Positions 16,983 through 26,304 are shown, counted from the first letter of the stretch. The stretch: DNA of 64,000 bases from an uncultured Bacteroidia bacterium (GCA_903918045.1 CAIXCY010000225.1:42376-106375); one strand, 5' to 3'. Notes: generated from the letters alone by a model not told the origin. Numbers and translations: made by a program.

Positions 16983-17675
16983 ATGGAGCTACCTCTTACT
17001 AAAATAGTTATTGCAATCGATGGTCACTCTTCCTGTGGAAAGAGTACAATAGCCCGCGAGATTGCCCGAAAATTGAATTATATCTTTATCGACAGTGGGG
17101 CAATGTACCGTGCTGTCACCCTCTATTGTCTTCGTAACCAGATTATTAATTCAGGAATTGTCGACAGGGATAAATTAATCGCTCATATTGATTCGATTAA
17201 AGTTTATTTTAGGCTAAATCCGCAGACTCAGCACAATGACATCTGGCTTAATGGGGAAAATGTGGAGGATGAGATCAGGCTGCTTGAAGTTTCTCAGAAT
17301 GTAAGCCCCGTTGCTGCAGTTGCGGAGGTGCGTCATCTGTTGGTATCGCTGCAGAAGCAGATGGGATTACAGAAAGGGATCGTGATGGATGGACGTGACA
17401 TTGGAACTGTGGTGTTCCCTGAGGCTGAACTGAAACTATTTATGACGGCCCAACCCGATGTGAGGGCGCAGCGCCGTTTTGATGAGCTCACGGCAAAGGG
17501 TGAAACAGTAAGTTATGAAGAGATCAGGGAGAATATCATCGGGCGTGACCGGTACGACGAAACACGGGATGAGAGCCCGTTGCGGAAGGCAGCGGATGCT
17601 ATAGTTTTGGATAATAGTTATATGACCAGGGATGAGCAATTGGAGTGGGTGATGAACATTATTGCCAGGATCTGA
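16983..17675 (+). CDS. cmk: (d)CMP kinase
   Basis: This 230-residue kinase phosphorylates CMP/dCMP with ATP. It has P-loop DGHSSCGKST, the DSGAMYRAVT substrate loop, DGRDIGTVVFP and the RRFDEL...RDRYDETRDESPL lid region, all typical. It lies 30 bp downstream of porQ and 11 bp upstream of ispH, so the genes from porQ to ispH are likely one transcript. Confidence 0.97.
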   Translation: MELPLTKIVIAIDGHSSCGKSTIAREIARKLNYIFIDSGAMYRAVTLYCLRNQIINSGIVDRDKLIAHIDSIKVYFRLNPQTQHNDIWLNGENVEDEIRLLEVSQNVSPVAAVAEVRHLLVSLQKQMGLQKGIVMDGRDIGTVVFPEAELKLFMTAQPDVRAQRRFDELTAKGETVSYEEIRENIIGRDRYDETRDESPLRKAADAIVLDNSYMTRDEQLEWVMNIIARI

Positions 17676-17686
17676 AATTTTAAAGG

Positions 17687-18553
17687 ATGATTATAACAAT
17701 TGATAGCAACTCAGGATTTTGCTTTGGTGTGAATGCGGCTGTTGCAAAGGCAGAAGAGCTCCTTGAACAACAAAATAAACTTTATTGTTTGGGAGATATT
17801 GTACATAATGAACAGGAAGTTATACGACTTTCCGGCATGGGGTTGGTCACCATCGACCACGCCATTTTCTTTACAATGAGAGATGCCACAGTATTGTTGA
17901 GGGCACATGGAGAACCTCCTTCGACCTATGAATATGCCCGTAAGAATAATATACAATTGGTTGACGCGACCTGCCCGATTGTTCTGAAATTGCAACAGCG
18001 TATACACACTGGGTATAATTCGGTGAGTGAACAGTCTGGACAGGTGGTTATATACGGTAAGAAGGGGCATGCCGAAGTAAACGGGCTTGTTGGGCAAACC
18101 CAGGGAGAGGCCCTTGTAATTGAAGATATTGCGCAGATAGATCAAATAGACATCACCCGTCCGGTTGAACTTTTCGCACAAACGACCAAAGACCTTGAAG
18201 GATTTCACAAGTTGGCGGATGAATTGAGAAGCAGGGCAGTTTATGCTCCGCTGAAAATCCATGATACGATTTGCCGGCAGGTATCGAACCGGATCCCAGG
18301 AATCCGCGATTTTGCTGGCCGCTATTCGCTGATTCTTTTTGTAACCGGGCAAAAAAGTTCAAATGGCAGGATGCTTTTTGAAATATGTCAAAGTGTAAAT
18401 GCGAACAGTAAGTTAGTATCATCTCCGGATGATCTTGAAAAACAATGGTTTATCGGAATTAGCTCAGTGGGTATCTGTGGGGCTACTTCAACACCAAGAA
18501 ACATGCTCGAAAAGGTTGCTGAAGCTATTAAGCAAGTGGTTCATCAAATTTGA
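17687..18553 (+). CDS. ispH: 4-hydroxy-3-methylbut-2-enyl diphosphate reductase
   Basis: This 288-residue [4Fe-4S] enzyme carries out the last step of the MEP isoprenoid pathway, giving IPP and DMAPP. The cluster Cys residues are visible in SGFCFGVNAAV, VDATCPIV and DTICRQVSNR; the catalytic Glu-containing region and GATSTPRNML near the C-terminus are conserved. It follows cmk by 11 bp. Confidence 0.96.
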   Translation: MIITIDSNSGFCFGVNAAVAKAEELLEQQNKLYCLGDIVHNEQEVIRLSGMGLVTIDHAIFFTMRDATVLLRAHGEPPSTYEYARKNNIQLVDATCPIVLKLQQRIHTGYNSVSEQSGQVVIYGKKGHAEVNGLVGQTQGEALVIEDIAQIDQIDITRPVELFAQTTKDLEGFHKLADELRSRAVYAPLKIHDTICRQVSNRIPGIRDFAGRYSLILFVTGQKSSNGRMLFEICQSVNANSKLVSSPDDLEKQWFIGISSVGICGATSTPRNMLEKVAEAIKQVVHQI

Positions 18554-18597
18554 AGTAAATTTAACGGTAAATATCGGGAGTGAACTTCATTCGAGAT

Positions 18598-18605
18598 TAA
18601 ATTTG
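18598..18605 (+). promoter_or_regulatory. -7 element of pfkA
   Basis: TAAATTTG, a perfect TAnnTTTG, lies 22 bases before the pfkA ATG; no good -33 element is seen. Confidence 0.5.
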
Positions 18606-18627
18606 CAGTGTTTAAAATATACTAAAT

Positions 18628-19650
18628 ATGGGTAAAGGAAACAGGATTGCAATGCCGGATGATTACACCGACAGTCCGATCAGAAAAATTGGTATTCTAA
18701 CTTCAGGGGGAGATGCCCCTGGAATGAACGCTGCTATAAGGGCCGTAACCAGAACCGCTATTTTTTATGGCCGTGAGGTTGTAGGGGTATTGCATGGGTA
18801 TAAAGGATTAATTGAAAATAATTTCAAACCCCTCAATTCAGGGGATGTCAGTAATATTATTCAGCTTGGAGGCACCATTCTTAAAACCGCCAGAAGTATG
18901 GAGTTCCGCACATTGGAAGGTCGGGAAAAGGCGTTCCAGAATGTAAAAAATGCGGGAATTGATGCTTTGATAGTCATTGGAGGTGATGGTACCTTTACTG
19001 GGGCAAGAATTTTTGCCCAAGAATTTGGAATTCCGATTGTGGGGATCCCGGGAACGATTGATAACGACCTTTTTGGAACCGATTTTACGGTGGGATATGA
19101 TACGGCTTTGAATACAATTATTGAAGCAGTGGATAAGATCCGGGATACGGCAACTGCCCATGAACGTCTGTTCTTTATTGAAGTGATGGGTCGCGATGCC
19201 GGATTCCTTGCACTGAACGGAGGGATTGCATCAGGTGCGGAGGCTGTACTTATACCTGAAACCGATACAGACCTTACTACACTCGAAAAATTGATAAAAT
19301 CGGGTTATCGCCAAAACAAGAACTCTTCGATTGTCCTTGTGGCAGAGGGGGAAAAGGCCGGCGGGGCCTTTAATATTGCCAAACAGGTTGAGAATGATTA
19401 TCCCCAGTATGACGTAAGGGTTACTGTTCTTGGACATATCCAGCGCGGAGGATCACCAACGGCCTCAGACCGGATTCTTGCCAGCCGCCTTGGTGTTGCG
19501 GCAGTGGAGACTTTACTTGAGGATCAGCAGAGTGTGATGGTCGGTATCGAAAATGATCAGATCTCACTGGTTCCGTTCAATAAAGCGATTAAATATGACA
19601 AGGAGATGAACCATAAATTATTCGATTCAATAAGAATTCTCTCATCCTAA
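18628..19650 (+). CDS. pfkA: ATP-dependent 6-phosphofructokinase
   Basis: The 340-residue glycolytic kinase has [18 protein letters not shown] at the N-terminus, GGDGTF (the second Gly favours ATP rather than pyrophosphate as donor), catalytic GTIDND, MGRDAG and GHIQRGGSP. The ATG at 18628 adds about 18 residues before the conserved core; a later in-frame ATG (MPDDY) would also be possible. It is followed by a hairpin at 19753. Confidence 0.96.
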   Translation: MGKGNRIAMPDDYTDSPIRKIGILTSGGDAPGMNAAIRAVTRTAIFYGREVVGVLHGYKGLIENNFKPLNSGDVSNIIQLGGTILKTARSMEFRTLEGREKAFQNVKNAGIDALIVIGGDGTFTGARIFAQEFGIPIVGIPGTIDNDLFGTDFTVGYDTALNTIIEAVDKIRDTATAHERLFFIEVMGRDAGFLALNGGIASGAEAVLIPETDTDLTTLEKLIKSGYRQNKNSSIVLVAEGEKAGGAFNIAKQVENDYPQYDVRVTVLGHIQRGGSPTASDRILASRLGVAAVETLLEDQQSVMVGIENDQISLVPFNKAIKYDKEMNHKLFDSIRILSS

Positions 19651-20021
19651 GCAACCAAAGAATAGCGTTGGAAGGTGAAAAAACTTTTCCTTCATGAACT
19701 TTTGATCCTTTAAATTTGTTTTGAAACTGGTTTCCGGAAACAAGGAATTTAGATTTCTCACCCTGTTTTTACAAAACGGAGGTGAGAAATTCTTTTGAAT
19801 TTATTCAAATAAGATTAAGTTGGTGAATTTTGGTTTTTAAGTCGGTTAAATTGTCCAATTATCTAAAAGATGATCCCTTATTAGTTGGAAACTGAAAATA
19901 TATTTGTAGTTTTATCCGCTTTATTTCCTAAAGTTGTCTGTCTTCTTTTTTGCGGTTAAATCTTTATTCAGCTTTATTTCTACTGGATCCTGAACCGCAT
20001 TTTTGAAATAAATTTTAATGT
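19651..20021. other. 371-bp gap before the respiratory operon
   Basis: It contains the hairpin at 19753-19790 and a perfect -7 element TATATTTG at 19899-19906, which would give a leader of about 110 bases for the operon starting at 20022. No -33 element is clear at the correct spacing, and no gene is present. Confidence 0.5.
19753..19796 (+). terminator. Hairpin terminator after pfkA
   Basis: ATTTCTCACC (19753-19762) pairs with GGTGAGAAAT (19781-19790), extended by an inner GTTTT/AAAAC pairing, followed by TCTTTT. It lies 100 bp past the pfkA stop. Confidence 0.6.
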
Positions 20022-20390
20022 ATGAGTTTTCAAATGAGATTTCTGATTTTAGTATCTTTTCTTCTGGCATTTGGTTGTGGTAACGGGGGGGCAAAAAAAA
20101 ATACTCCTGAAGTTAAACCACAGGTTATTGAAAATATAAAATTAGCAGCACTTGAATTATCCATTCAGGGGATGTCGTGCACCGGATGCGAACAGACAAT
20201 CCAGTCAGCTCTTGGCTCAATCGGGGGTGTAAAACATGTAAAAGCCAATTTCAGGGAGGGGAAGGCCTATGTTGAATATGTTCCAGGTGTTTCTGACACA
20301 ATCCGGATGAGGGAATCCATTACAACCTCAGGATATGTTCTTGCCTCCCTTAAATCTATTCCACTTGATAGTCTTCGATTGAAGCAGTAA
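20022..20390 (+). CDS. Lipoprotein with heavy-metal-associated (HMA) domain
   Basis: The 122-residue protein has a lipoprotein signal with lipobox LAFGC (Cys about residue 19) and one HMA domain with the metal-binding GMSCTGC motif. HMA domains bind Cu(I) or similar soft metals. As first gene of the respiratory run (27 bp before the Fe-S gene) it is likely a membrane-anchored periplasmic copper carrier for the CuA or CuB sites of the oxidase downstream; this role is inferred from context. A second in-frame ATG at 20037 (MRFLIL) is an equally good start. Confidence 0.85.
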   Translation: MSFQMRFLILVSFLLAFGCGNGGAKKNTPEVKPQVIENIKLAALELSIQGMSCTGCEQTIQSALGSIGGVKHVKANFREGKAYVEYVPGVSDTIRMRESITTSGYVLASLKSIPLDSLRLKQ

Positions 20391-20417
20391 ACAAACTGAT
20401 TAAATATCACCAAATTT

Positions 20418-21389
20418 ATGAGTCAAAACAGTAACGGTACCGGTCATGAACACACTAGCCGGGAAGAGGATAACGTAAATTCAAGGCGTGCATTTTTTAA
20501 AAATTTTGGATTATTCGGGGCAGTAGCCGCTGTCGGAGGAGCTGCGATCTATTCGGGTTACGAGTATCAGGAATCAAAACCCGGCCATGATATGGTTAAA
20601 GTGCTGACCTCAGACAATCGCATTGTTGAGGTTCCCCGCGATCAGATCAAGGATGTTAAGGTAGATACTGACCAGTTGCAGAAGCAGGGGCGCGAAGGGT
20701 TAAAGGGGCACCGGTTCGTGATGGTCATTGACCTTTCAAAATGCCGGAACGCCCGTAAGTGTATCTCCGCGTGTCAGGGAGCACATCACCTGCGTCCATA
20801 CGAATATCATATTAATACACTGGTAATGCAGGAATCGGAGCATACTGCTCCTTATTTTATGCCAAAGCCCTGTCAGCATTGCGACAACCCTCCTTGTGTG
20901 GCTGTTTGTCCGGTTGATGCGACCTTTAAACGTCAGGACGGAATTGTACTGATTGATAATGAACGGTGTATTGGCTGTCGTTTTTGTATTGCAGCATGTC
21001 CTTATTCTGCCCGTCTGTTCCATTGGGAAGAGCCTTTAATGGCAGAGAGCGATAAAGGGAAACCTTATAATATTGAACTCAATGTTCCGCAACGTAAGGG
21101 GACAATCACGAAATGTCTATTCAGTTCAGACCGTCTTCGCGAAGGGAAATTGCCTTATTGTGTATCTGCCTGTCCTAACGGGGTTTACTATTTTGGGGAC
21201 GAGAATCAGGATGCAGTAACGAATGGAACGACTAAAGAGACTTTCCGCCTGAGCGAATTGCTTAAGGTAAACGCAGGTTATCAGTTAATGGCCGAATTGG
21301 GAACTAAACCACGTGTTTATTACCTGCCACCAAAAAACAGGTTGTTCGAATTCAAGGATGAAAAGGATCCGGTTCAGGAAACGACCTAA
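20418..21389 (+). CDS. Tat-exported four-cluster Fe-S protein (PsrB/ActB-ferredoxin-like)
   Basis: The 323-residue protein has a Tat signal (SRRAFFK at 22-28, then a hydrophobic anchor to about residue 47) and four Cys motifs at C109-C119, C152-C164, C184-C194 and C233-C252, the layout of PsrB/HybA-type electron-transfer subunits. Two ligands are replaced: Ala112 in motif I (C109-x5-C115-x3-C119) and Ser236 in motif IV (C233-x14-C248). Motifs II and III are complete. With the NrfD gene directly downstream it would carry electrons from quinol to the cytochrome c. Unlike alternative complex III, it is not fused to or accompanied by a molybdopterin-like subunit. Confidence 0.9.
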   Translation: MSQNSNGTGHEHTSREEDNVNSRRAFFKNFGLFGAVAAVGGAAIYSGYEYQESKPGHDMVKVLTSDNRIVEVPRDQIKDVKVDTDQLQKQGREGLKGHRFVMVIDLSKCRNARKCISACQGAHHLRPYEYHINTLVMQESEHTAPYFMPKPCQHCDNPPCVAVCPVDATFKRQDGIVLIDNERCIGCRFCIAACPYSARLFHWEEPLMAESDKGKPYNIELNVPQRKGTITKCLFSSDRLREGKLPYCVSACPNGVYYFGDENQDAVTNGTTKETFRLSELLKVNAGYQLMAELGTKPRVYYLPPKNRLFEFKDEKDPVQETT

Positions 21390-21486
21390 AATATCAAATT
21401 ATCAGTTAGAGACGCTGCACGCTGGGTCTCTAAACCACATTTCCGACAAATAAAACATTGAATTTTTTAAATAAATAACCAAAACT

Positions 21487-22833
21487 ATGGCATCAGAAGT
21501 AAATACCGATTTTTTGCATGACAAAAAACTCGATTCTATTGCAGCTGATATATTACGACCTGTGGGTATCACCCAAGGATTTATAGTATGGATGGGCTTC
21601 CTTGGCATCTCCCTTTTGGCGTGTATTTACGCCTATTACATTCAGTTTGACAAGGGTTTGATTGTAACAGGTCTTCGGGATTATATCAGTTGGGGGATGT
21701 ATATCGCCAATTTCGTCTTTTTTGTAGCAACCAGTCTTGTCGGTATGTTGATCAGTTCGGTGCTTGGATTAATTGGATTTAAATGGGTGAAACCAATAGC
21801 CAGGATTGCCGAGATCATTGCTGTTGCCTTTGCCGCTATTGCAGGTTTGGTTATTGTTTCCGATATGGGGCGACCTGAAAGACTTCCCTATGTATTTATG
21901 TATGGCCGGATTCAATCTCCGATTATCTGGGATGTCACAGTTGTCACTACATATCTGGTTATTAGCACTTTATTGTATTTTTTACCTTTAATTCCCGATC
22001 TTGCAATCAGTAAGGGGCGTATGGGGCATACTCCAAAGTGGCTTCAAAAAACTTACGAAATCCTCGCTGTAAACTGGAAACATACTCCAAAGCAATATCA
22101 AATACTTCTCAAGGCAGTTAGGATCATGTTAATACTGATTATCCCTACAGCCTTTGCTATTCACACCGTCACCTCATGGCTCTTTGCCGTAACCCTTCGT
22201 CCAGGTTGGGACAGCTCGATTTTCGGCCCTTACTTCCTTACCGGTGCCTTTGTTGCTGGTTCTGCCGCGGTTGTGATTATGATGTATTTTGTAAGAACAA
22301 ATTATAAACTGGATAAGTATTTAACCGAGCACCATTTTGATATGATGGGTAAATTGCTGGTACTCGTTTCAATTGTTTACCTCTATTTCAATATTAATGA
22401 ATACCTGGTACCCGGATTTAAAATGAAAACAGCTGAGGCTATCCACCTTAAAGATCTTTTTGTTGGAGATTGGGCCTTTATGTTTTGGAGTGTTCAGCTG
22501 CTTGGATTGGTTATCCCGATTATACTGCTGCTTTTTAAATTTTTCAGGAAACCGCTTTCAATGTTTGTCATTTCTATCGTTGTGTTGATAGCTGCCTGGT
22601 TTAAACGGTTGATTATCGTGGTTCCTACCCAGGATCATCCTTTTCTCCCTATTCAACATGTTCCCAAAGCCTGGATGGTTTATCAGCCAACCATTGTCGA
22701 ATCTGCGATTACCATTGGGACGCTTTTGCTGGTAATAATTATTATCACTGTACTTGTGAAGTTTTTTCCGGTTATTCCAATCTGGGAAATGGCGGAAGAG
22801 CAGAATGAAATTGACAGTAAATCCAAAGAATAA
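21487..22833 (+). CDS. NrfD/PsrC-family quinol-interacting membrane protein (ActC-like)
   Basis: The 448-residue polytopic protein has about ten hydrophobic helices. Internal segments such as WGMYIANFVFFVA and AIHTVTSWLFAVTLRPGWDSS with IFGPYF resemble the ActC subunit of alternative complex III more than the eight-helix NrfD proteins. In these families it oxidises or reduces quinol at the membrane face and exchanges electrons with the Fe-S subunit. It lies between the Fe-S gene (97 bp upstream) and a cytochrome c gene (17 bp downstream). A single copy is present, whereas alternative complex III has two (ActC and ActF). Confidence 0.9.
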   Translation: MASEVNTDFLHDKKLDSIAADILRPVGITQGFIVWMGFLGISLLACIYAYYIQFDKGLIVTGLRDYISWGMYIANFVFFVATSLVGMLISSVLGLIGFKWVKPIARIAEIIAVAFAAIAGLVIVSDMGRPERLPYVFMYGRIQSPIIWDVTVVTTYLVISTLLYFLPLIPDLAISKGRMGHTPKWLQKTYEILAVNWKHTPKQYQILLKAVRIMLILIIPTAFAIHTVTSWLFAVTLRPGWDSSIFGPYFLTGAFVAGSAAVVIMMYFVRTNYKLDKYLTEHHFDMMGKLLVLVSIVYLYFNINEYLVPGFKMKTAEAIHLKDLFVGDWAFMFWSVQLLGLVIPIILLLFKFFRKPLSMFVISIVVLIAAWFKRLIIVVPTQDHPFLPIQHVPKAWMVYQPTIVESAITIGTLLLVIIIITVLVKFFPVIPIWEMAEEQNEIDSKSKE

Positions 22834-22850
22834 TCGATAACATAATACCT

Positions 22851-23765
22851 ATGATTAAGAGATATTTTACCCTGCTATTGATTGTGCTGATATCCATACG
22901 GTTGTCGGCTCAGGTCTGGGTGGTTCCGGCTGAAAATGATGCCAGAAAAAGTCCCTTTGCTTTCGATGACGCTTCACGTAAAGCTGGTTCTGAGATCTAT
23001 ATGACCAGTTGCAAGTCGTGTCATGGTGAGCCCGGAAAGAATAATGCAGTACCTTTGGTTCCACCTCCGCCCGATATGTCCTCGGTCCGGATGCAGGCAA
23101 ATTCAGATGGGGCCATGCAATATAAAATTACCAATGGCAGGGGGACAATGCCATCGTTTAAAAATACAATTGCGACGACCGACGTATGGAAGGTGATCTC
23201 TTTTGTAAGGAGCTTTAATGATAAGTATGTTCAGGAAGTGGCTGCTCAGGCAGCTGGCGGCGCTTCAGTTGCGAATGTAAATATTAAGCTTAACTGGCTA
23301 AAAGAGCAGAACCAGATTCAGGCTACCTTGTCAGCACCTTCAAAAGACAAGGGTATTTTACCTGTTGGCGGCGCTGAAGTGAAATTATTTGCCAAACGTT
23401 ATTTTGGTAATCTGCTTGTTGATGAGGCGCGTAATACTGATGCCGCCGGGGTAGCCCTATTCAATTTCCCGAAGGATCTTCCCGGAGATTCTGCTGGATT
23501 GGTTCAATTGGTTGTCGCACTTTCCAATGAGGCTTTTGGTGATGCGAAGCGTGATACCACCCTTGCAATAGGTGTTCCGACTTACCGTCCTCCGTTAAAT
23601 GAACAACGGGCCATGTGGAATGTTGTTTCTAAAACACCAATCTGGTTATTGCTTGCCTATACGATTGCCGTTTTTGGGGCGTGGGGTTTCATTATCTATG
23701 TCTTCCTCCAGATTAGGGGAATATATCGGGCAGGCAGCGAAAAAAATACAGAGTCGGCAGAATAA
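22851..23765 (+). CDS. Membrane-anchored mono-heme cytochrome c
   Basis: The 304-residue protein has a signal peptide (to about residue 20), one class I cytochrome c domain with CKSCH at 54-58 and probable Met ligand M100 (GRGTMPSF), a beta-rich domain of about 110 residues without recognised homology, and one C-terminal membrane helix (about 262-288). The active site faces the periplasm. It is most likely the electron-output subunit that hands electrons to the CuA/cytochrome c subunit of the oxidase. It lies 17 bp after the NrfD-like gene and is followed by a strong stem-loop. Confidence 0.9.
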   Translation: MIKRYFTLLLIVLISIRLSAQVWVVPAENDARKSPFAFDDASRKAGSEIYMTSCKSCHGEPGKNNAVPLVPPPPDMSSVRMQANSDGAMQYKITNGRGTMPSFKNTIATTDVWKVISFVRSFNDKYVQEVAAQAAGGASVANVNIKLNWLKEQNQIQATLSAPSKDKGILPVGGAEVKLFAKRYFGNLLVDEARNTDAAGVALFNFPKDLPGDSAGLVQLVVALSNEAFGDAKRDTTLAIGVPTYRPPLNEQRAMWNVVSKTPIWLLLAYTIAVFGAWGFIIYVFLQIRGIYRAGSEKNTESAE

Positions 23766-23811
23766 GTCCGACTTAGTTTATGACAGGTTAAATTAGCTGT
23801 CAAAATTCTGA

Positions 23812-23848
23812 AAAGACTCTTTCAATTTTTCTCGTTGAAAGAGTCTTT
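23812..23848 (+). terminator. Stem-loop between the quinol-oxidising and oxidase genes
   Basis: AAAGACTCTTTCAA (23812-23825) pairs perfectly with TTGAAAGAGTCTTT (23835-23848) around a 9-base loop. The 3' side lacks a long T run, so it may be an attenuator, a processing site or a partial terminator. A weaker TGACAG/CTGTCA hairpin lies just upstream at about 23781-23802. Confidence 0.6.
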
Positions 23849-23885
23849 GAAGTAGAGAGGTTTACATTTTGATAAAAGACTTGGA

Positions 23886-24668
23886 ATGAGATATTTATTG
23901 TTTATAATACTGATAAGTGTTGTGGGGTTACGCTCCCACGCTCAATTGCCGGTTCAGCGTGATACTGAAATCGGGATTATTGAAAGGCTTGGCGAGACGA
24001 TTCCGCTGGACCTGAAATTTATGAATGAGAAGAATGATACGGTGACCCTTAGAAGCATGATCACCAAACCCACGATTCTTTCATTTGTCTATTTTGACTG
24101 TCCCGGTTTATGTAGCCCTTTGCTCGATGGAGTAGCTGATGTTATCAGTAAAATGGATATGTCCCTGGGTAAAGATTTTGATATTATTACAATAAGTTTT
24201 AATACACGGGATACGCCAGAGAAGGCAAGGATTAAGAAACTCAATTTTGTACAAAAGATCAAGGAGAAAGATCGTGCAAACTGGTACTATCTGACCGGAG
24301 AACTTGAGAATATTCAGAAGATCACTGAGGCCGTTGGTTTCAGGTATAAGCCGACAGGGCTTGATTTCGCGCACCCGTCGACTATTATTATGCTTAGTCC
24401 CTCGGGGAAGATCACCCGCTATTTGTATGGCATAACGTATCTGCCTTTCGATGTGAAGATGGCGGTTGTTGAAGCTCAGAAAGGGCTGGCCCGACCTACG
24501 AGTTCAAAAATATTTGACTATTGCTTTGCCTACGATCCTCAAAGCAGGGGTTATACCCTGCAATTTACGCGCCTGCTGGGGTCATTTACCCTCATCATCG
24601 GGTTATTTTTTGTGGCTTATTTACTAATTTCTTCAAGAAAAAAATCATCTAAAGAGATCAAAGAATGA
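23886..24668 (+). CDS. SCO1/SenC-family copper chaperone
   Basis: The 260-residue protein is exported (signal peptide to about residue 19), with a thioredoxin-like SCO domain and a C-terminal membrane helix (about 232-250). The copper-binding CxxxC motif is C72-P-G-L-C76 and the third ligand His is in LDFAHPST. SCO proteins deliver copper to or reduce the CuA site of cytochrome oxidase. Its stop overlaps the coxA start (ATGA). Confidence 0.93.
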   Translation: MRYLLFIILISVVGLRSHAQLPVQRDTEIGIIERLGETIPLDLKFMNEKNDTVTLRSMITKPTILSFVYFDCPGLCSPLLDGVADVISKMDMSLGKDFDIITISFNTRDTPEKARIKKLNFVQKIKEKDRANWYYLTGELENIQKITEAVGFRYKPTGLDFAHPSTIIMLSPSGKITRYLYGITYLPFDVKMAVVEAQKGLARPTSSKIFDYCFAYDPQSRGYTLQFTRLLGSFTLIIGLFFVAYLLISSRKKSSKEIKE

Positions 24669-26278
24669 ATAATCAAACACCAACTGCTCCACTAAATTAC
24701 CTTAATCACAAGACCGGTTTATGGTCGTGGTTAAGTTCCACCGACCATAAACGAATCGGACTTCTTTATTTTTATTGCATTGTCACTTTCTTTTTAAGTG
24801 CCGCTGTTCTGGGATTACTGATGAAGATTGAGAAGGTTGCACCAGGTGAAACTATAATGACAGCCCAGACCTACAATGCTATGTTTACGCTCCATGGAAT
24901 CATCATGATTTTCATTGTGGTAATTCCGGGGTTGGCCGCCGTATTCGGGAATATAATGCTTCCCATTATGATTGGTGCCAAGGATGTAGCATTTCCGAAG
25001 CTGAACCTCTTTTCGTTTTACCTGTTCCTTGGTGGTGCATGTATTGCGCTTTATTCCCAATTTGCACATGGCCATTCACCAGATACCGGCTGGACCTTCT
25101 ATGTTCCCTATAGTGCAGAGGCGTCATCGAATGTGGTGATTGCCCTTACGGCCGCATTTACATTGGGGTTTGCCTCCATCCTTACGGGATTAAATTTTAT
25201 TGTCACCATTCATACAATGCGGGCTCCCGGGATGACCTGGTTCAGAATGCCTCTTTTCCCTTGGTCGCTTTATGCAACTGCCTGGATTCAACTTTTGGCG
25301 ACACCAGTAGTGGGGATAACCCTGCTTATGGTCATCGCAGAACGCACCTTACATGTTGGTTTCTTTGATCCAAAACTTGGAGGCGATCCGGTTTTATACC
25401 AGCATCTCTTCTGGATCTATTCCCACCCAGCCGTGTACGTGATGATCCTTCCAGCAATGGGGGTTGTAACTGAAATATTCCCTACCTTTAGTCAGAAGCC
25501 TGTCTTTGGATATGTTCCGATTGTTTTCTCAAGTTTGGCAATCGCCCTTGTCGGTTATTTTGTATGGGGCCATCATATGTTTACATCGGGGATGAGTTAT
25601 GAATCACGCTGGTTCTTCTCGTTACTTACTTTTCTTGTAGCTATACCAAGTGCAATAAAGGTATTCAACTGGCTTTCAACGATGTATGGTGGATCAGTAG
25701 ATCTTCAGCCACCACTGCTTTATGCAATCTCTTTTATATTCCTATTTACGATCGGTGGTTTTACAGGATTAACCCTTGGCTCAGTTGCAACGGATATTCA
25801 GGTACATAATACCGATTTTGTAGTTGCCCATTTTCATTATATTATTTTTGGTGGCATGGGTTTTGGTTTCTTTGCGGGTATCCATTATTGGTTTCCCAAG
25901 ATCTATGGCAGGATGTATAATATCCGTTGGGCTAACATCGGGTGGGGCATTCTTTTCACAGGATTCAATCTCACCTATTTCCCGATGTTTATTATGGGCA
26001 TTCAGGGTATGCCGCGCCGTTATTTCGATTATGATCCAAAATTTCAATTGGGTCAGACGATCTCTACAATCGGTGCCGTAATCCTGTTTACAGGTCTGAT
26101 TACGATGATATCCAATCTTATATACCATTCGAAAAAAGGGGCTATTGCTCCTGCGAATCCATGGCATGGTGTAACCCTCGAATGGCAGATCCCCTCACCA
26201 CCTCCTCATGAGAACTTTGATGAGGTGCCGGTGATTACCCGCGGGCCCTATGTTTTTGATAACCCTCATACGAAATAA
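24665..26278 (+). CDS. coxA: Cytochrome c oxidase subunit I
   Basis: The 537-residue twelve-helix heme-copper oxidase catalytic subunit has the low-spin heme His in FTLHGIIMIF, CuB His and cross-linked Tyr in YSHPAVYVMILP, a CuB His pair in WGHHMFTSGM, and heme ligands in DFVVAHFHYIIFGG. The YS-HPAVY form of helix VI, without the A1-type Glu, places it in the A2 family of heme-copper oxidases. It reduces O2 to water and pumps protons. It sits inside a run with SCO, subunits III, IV and II and heme O synthase. Confidence 0.97.
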   Translation: MNNQTPTAPLNYLNHKTGLWSWLSSTDHKRIGLLYFYCIVTFFLSAAVLGLLMKIEKVAPGETIMTAQTYNAMFTLHGIIMIFIVVIPGLAAVFGNIMLPIMIGAKDVAFPKLNLFSFYLFLGGACIALYSQFAHGHSPDTGWTFYVPYSAEASSNVVIALTAAFTLGFASILTGLNFIVTIHTMRAPGMTWFRMPLFPWSLYATAWIQLLATPVVGITLLMVIAERTLHVGFFDPKLGGDPVLYQHLFWIYSHPAVYVMILPAMGVVTEIFPTFSQKPVFGYVPIVFSSLAIALVGYFVWGHHMFTSGMSYESRWFFSLLTFLVAIPSAIKVFNWLSTMYGGSVDLQPPLLYAISFIFLFTIGGFTGLTLGSVATDIQVHNTDFVVAHFHYIIFGGMGFGFFAGIHYWFPKIYGRMYNIRWANIGWGILFTGFNLTYFPMFIMGIQGMPRRYFDYDPKFQLGQTISTIGAVILFTGLITMISNLIYHSKKGAIAPANPWHGVTLEWQIPSPPPHENFDEVPVITRGPYVFDNPHTK

Positions 26279-26304
26279 AACAGCAGACTAACACACGAAT
26301 ATTT

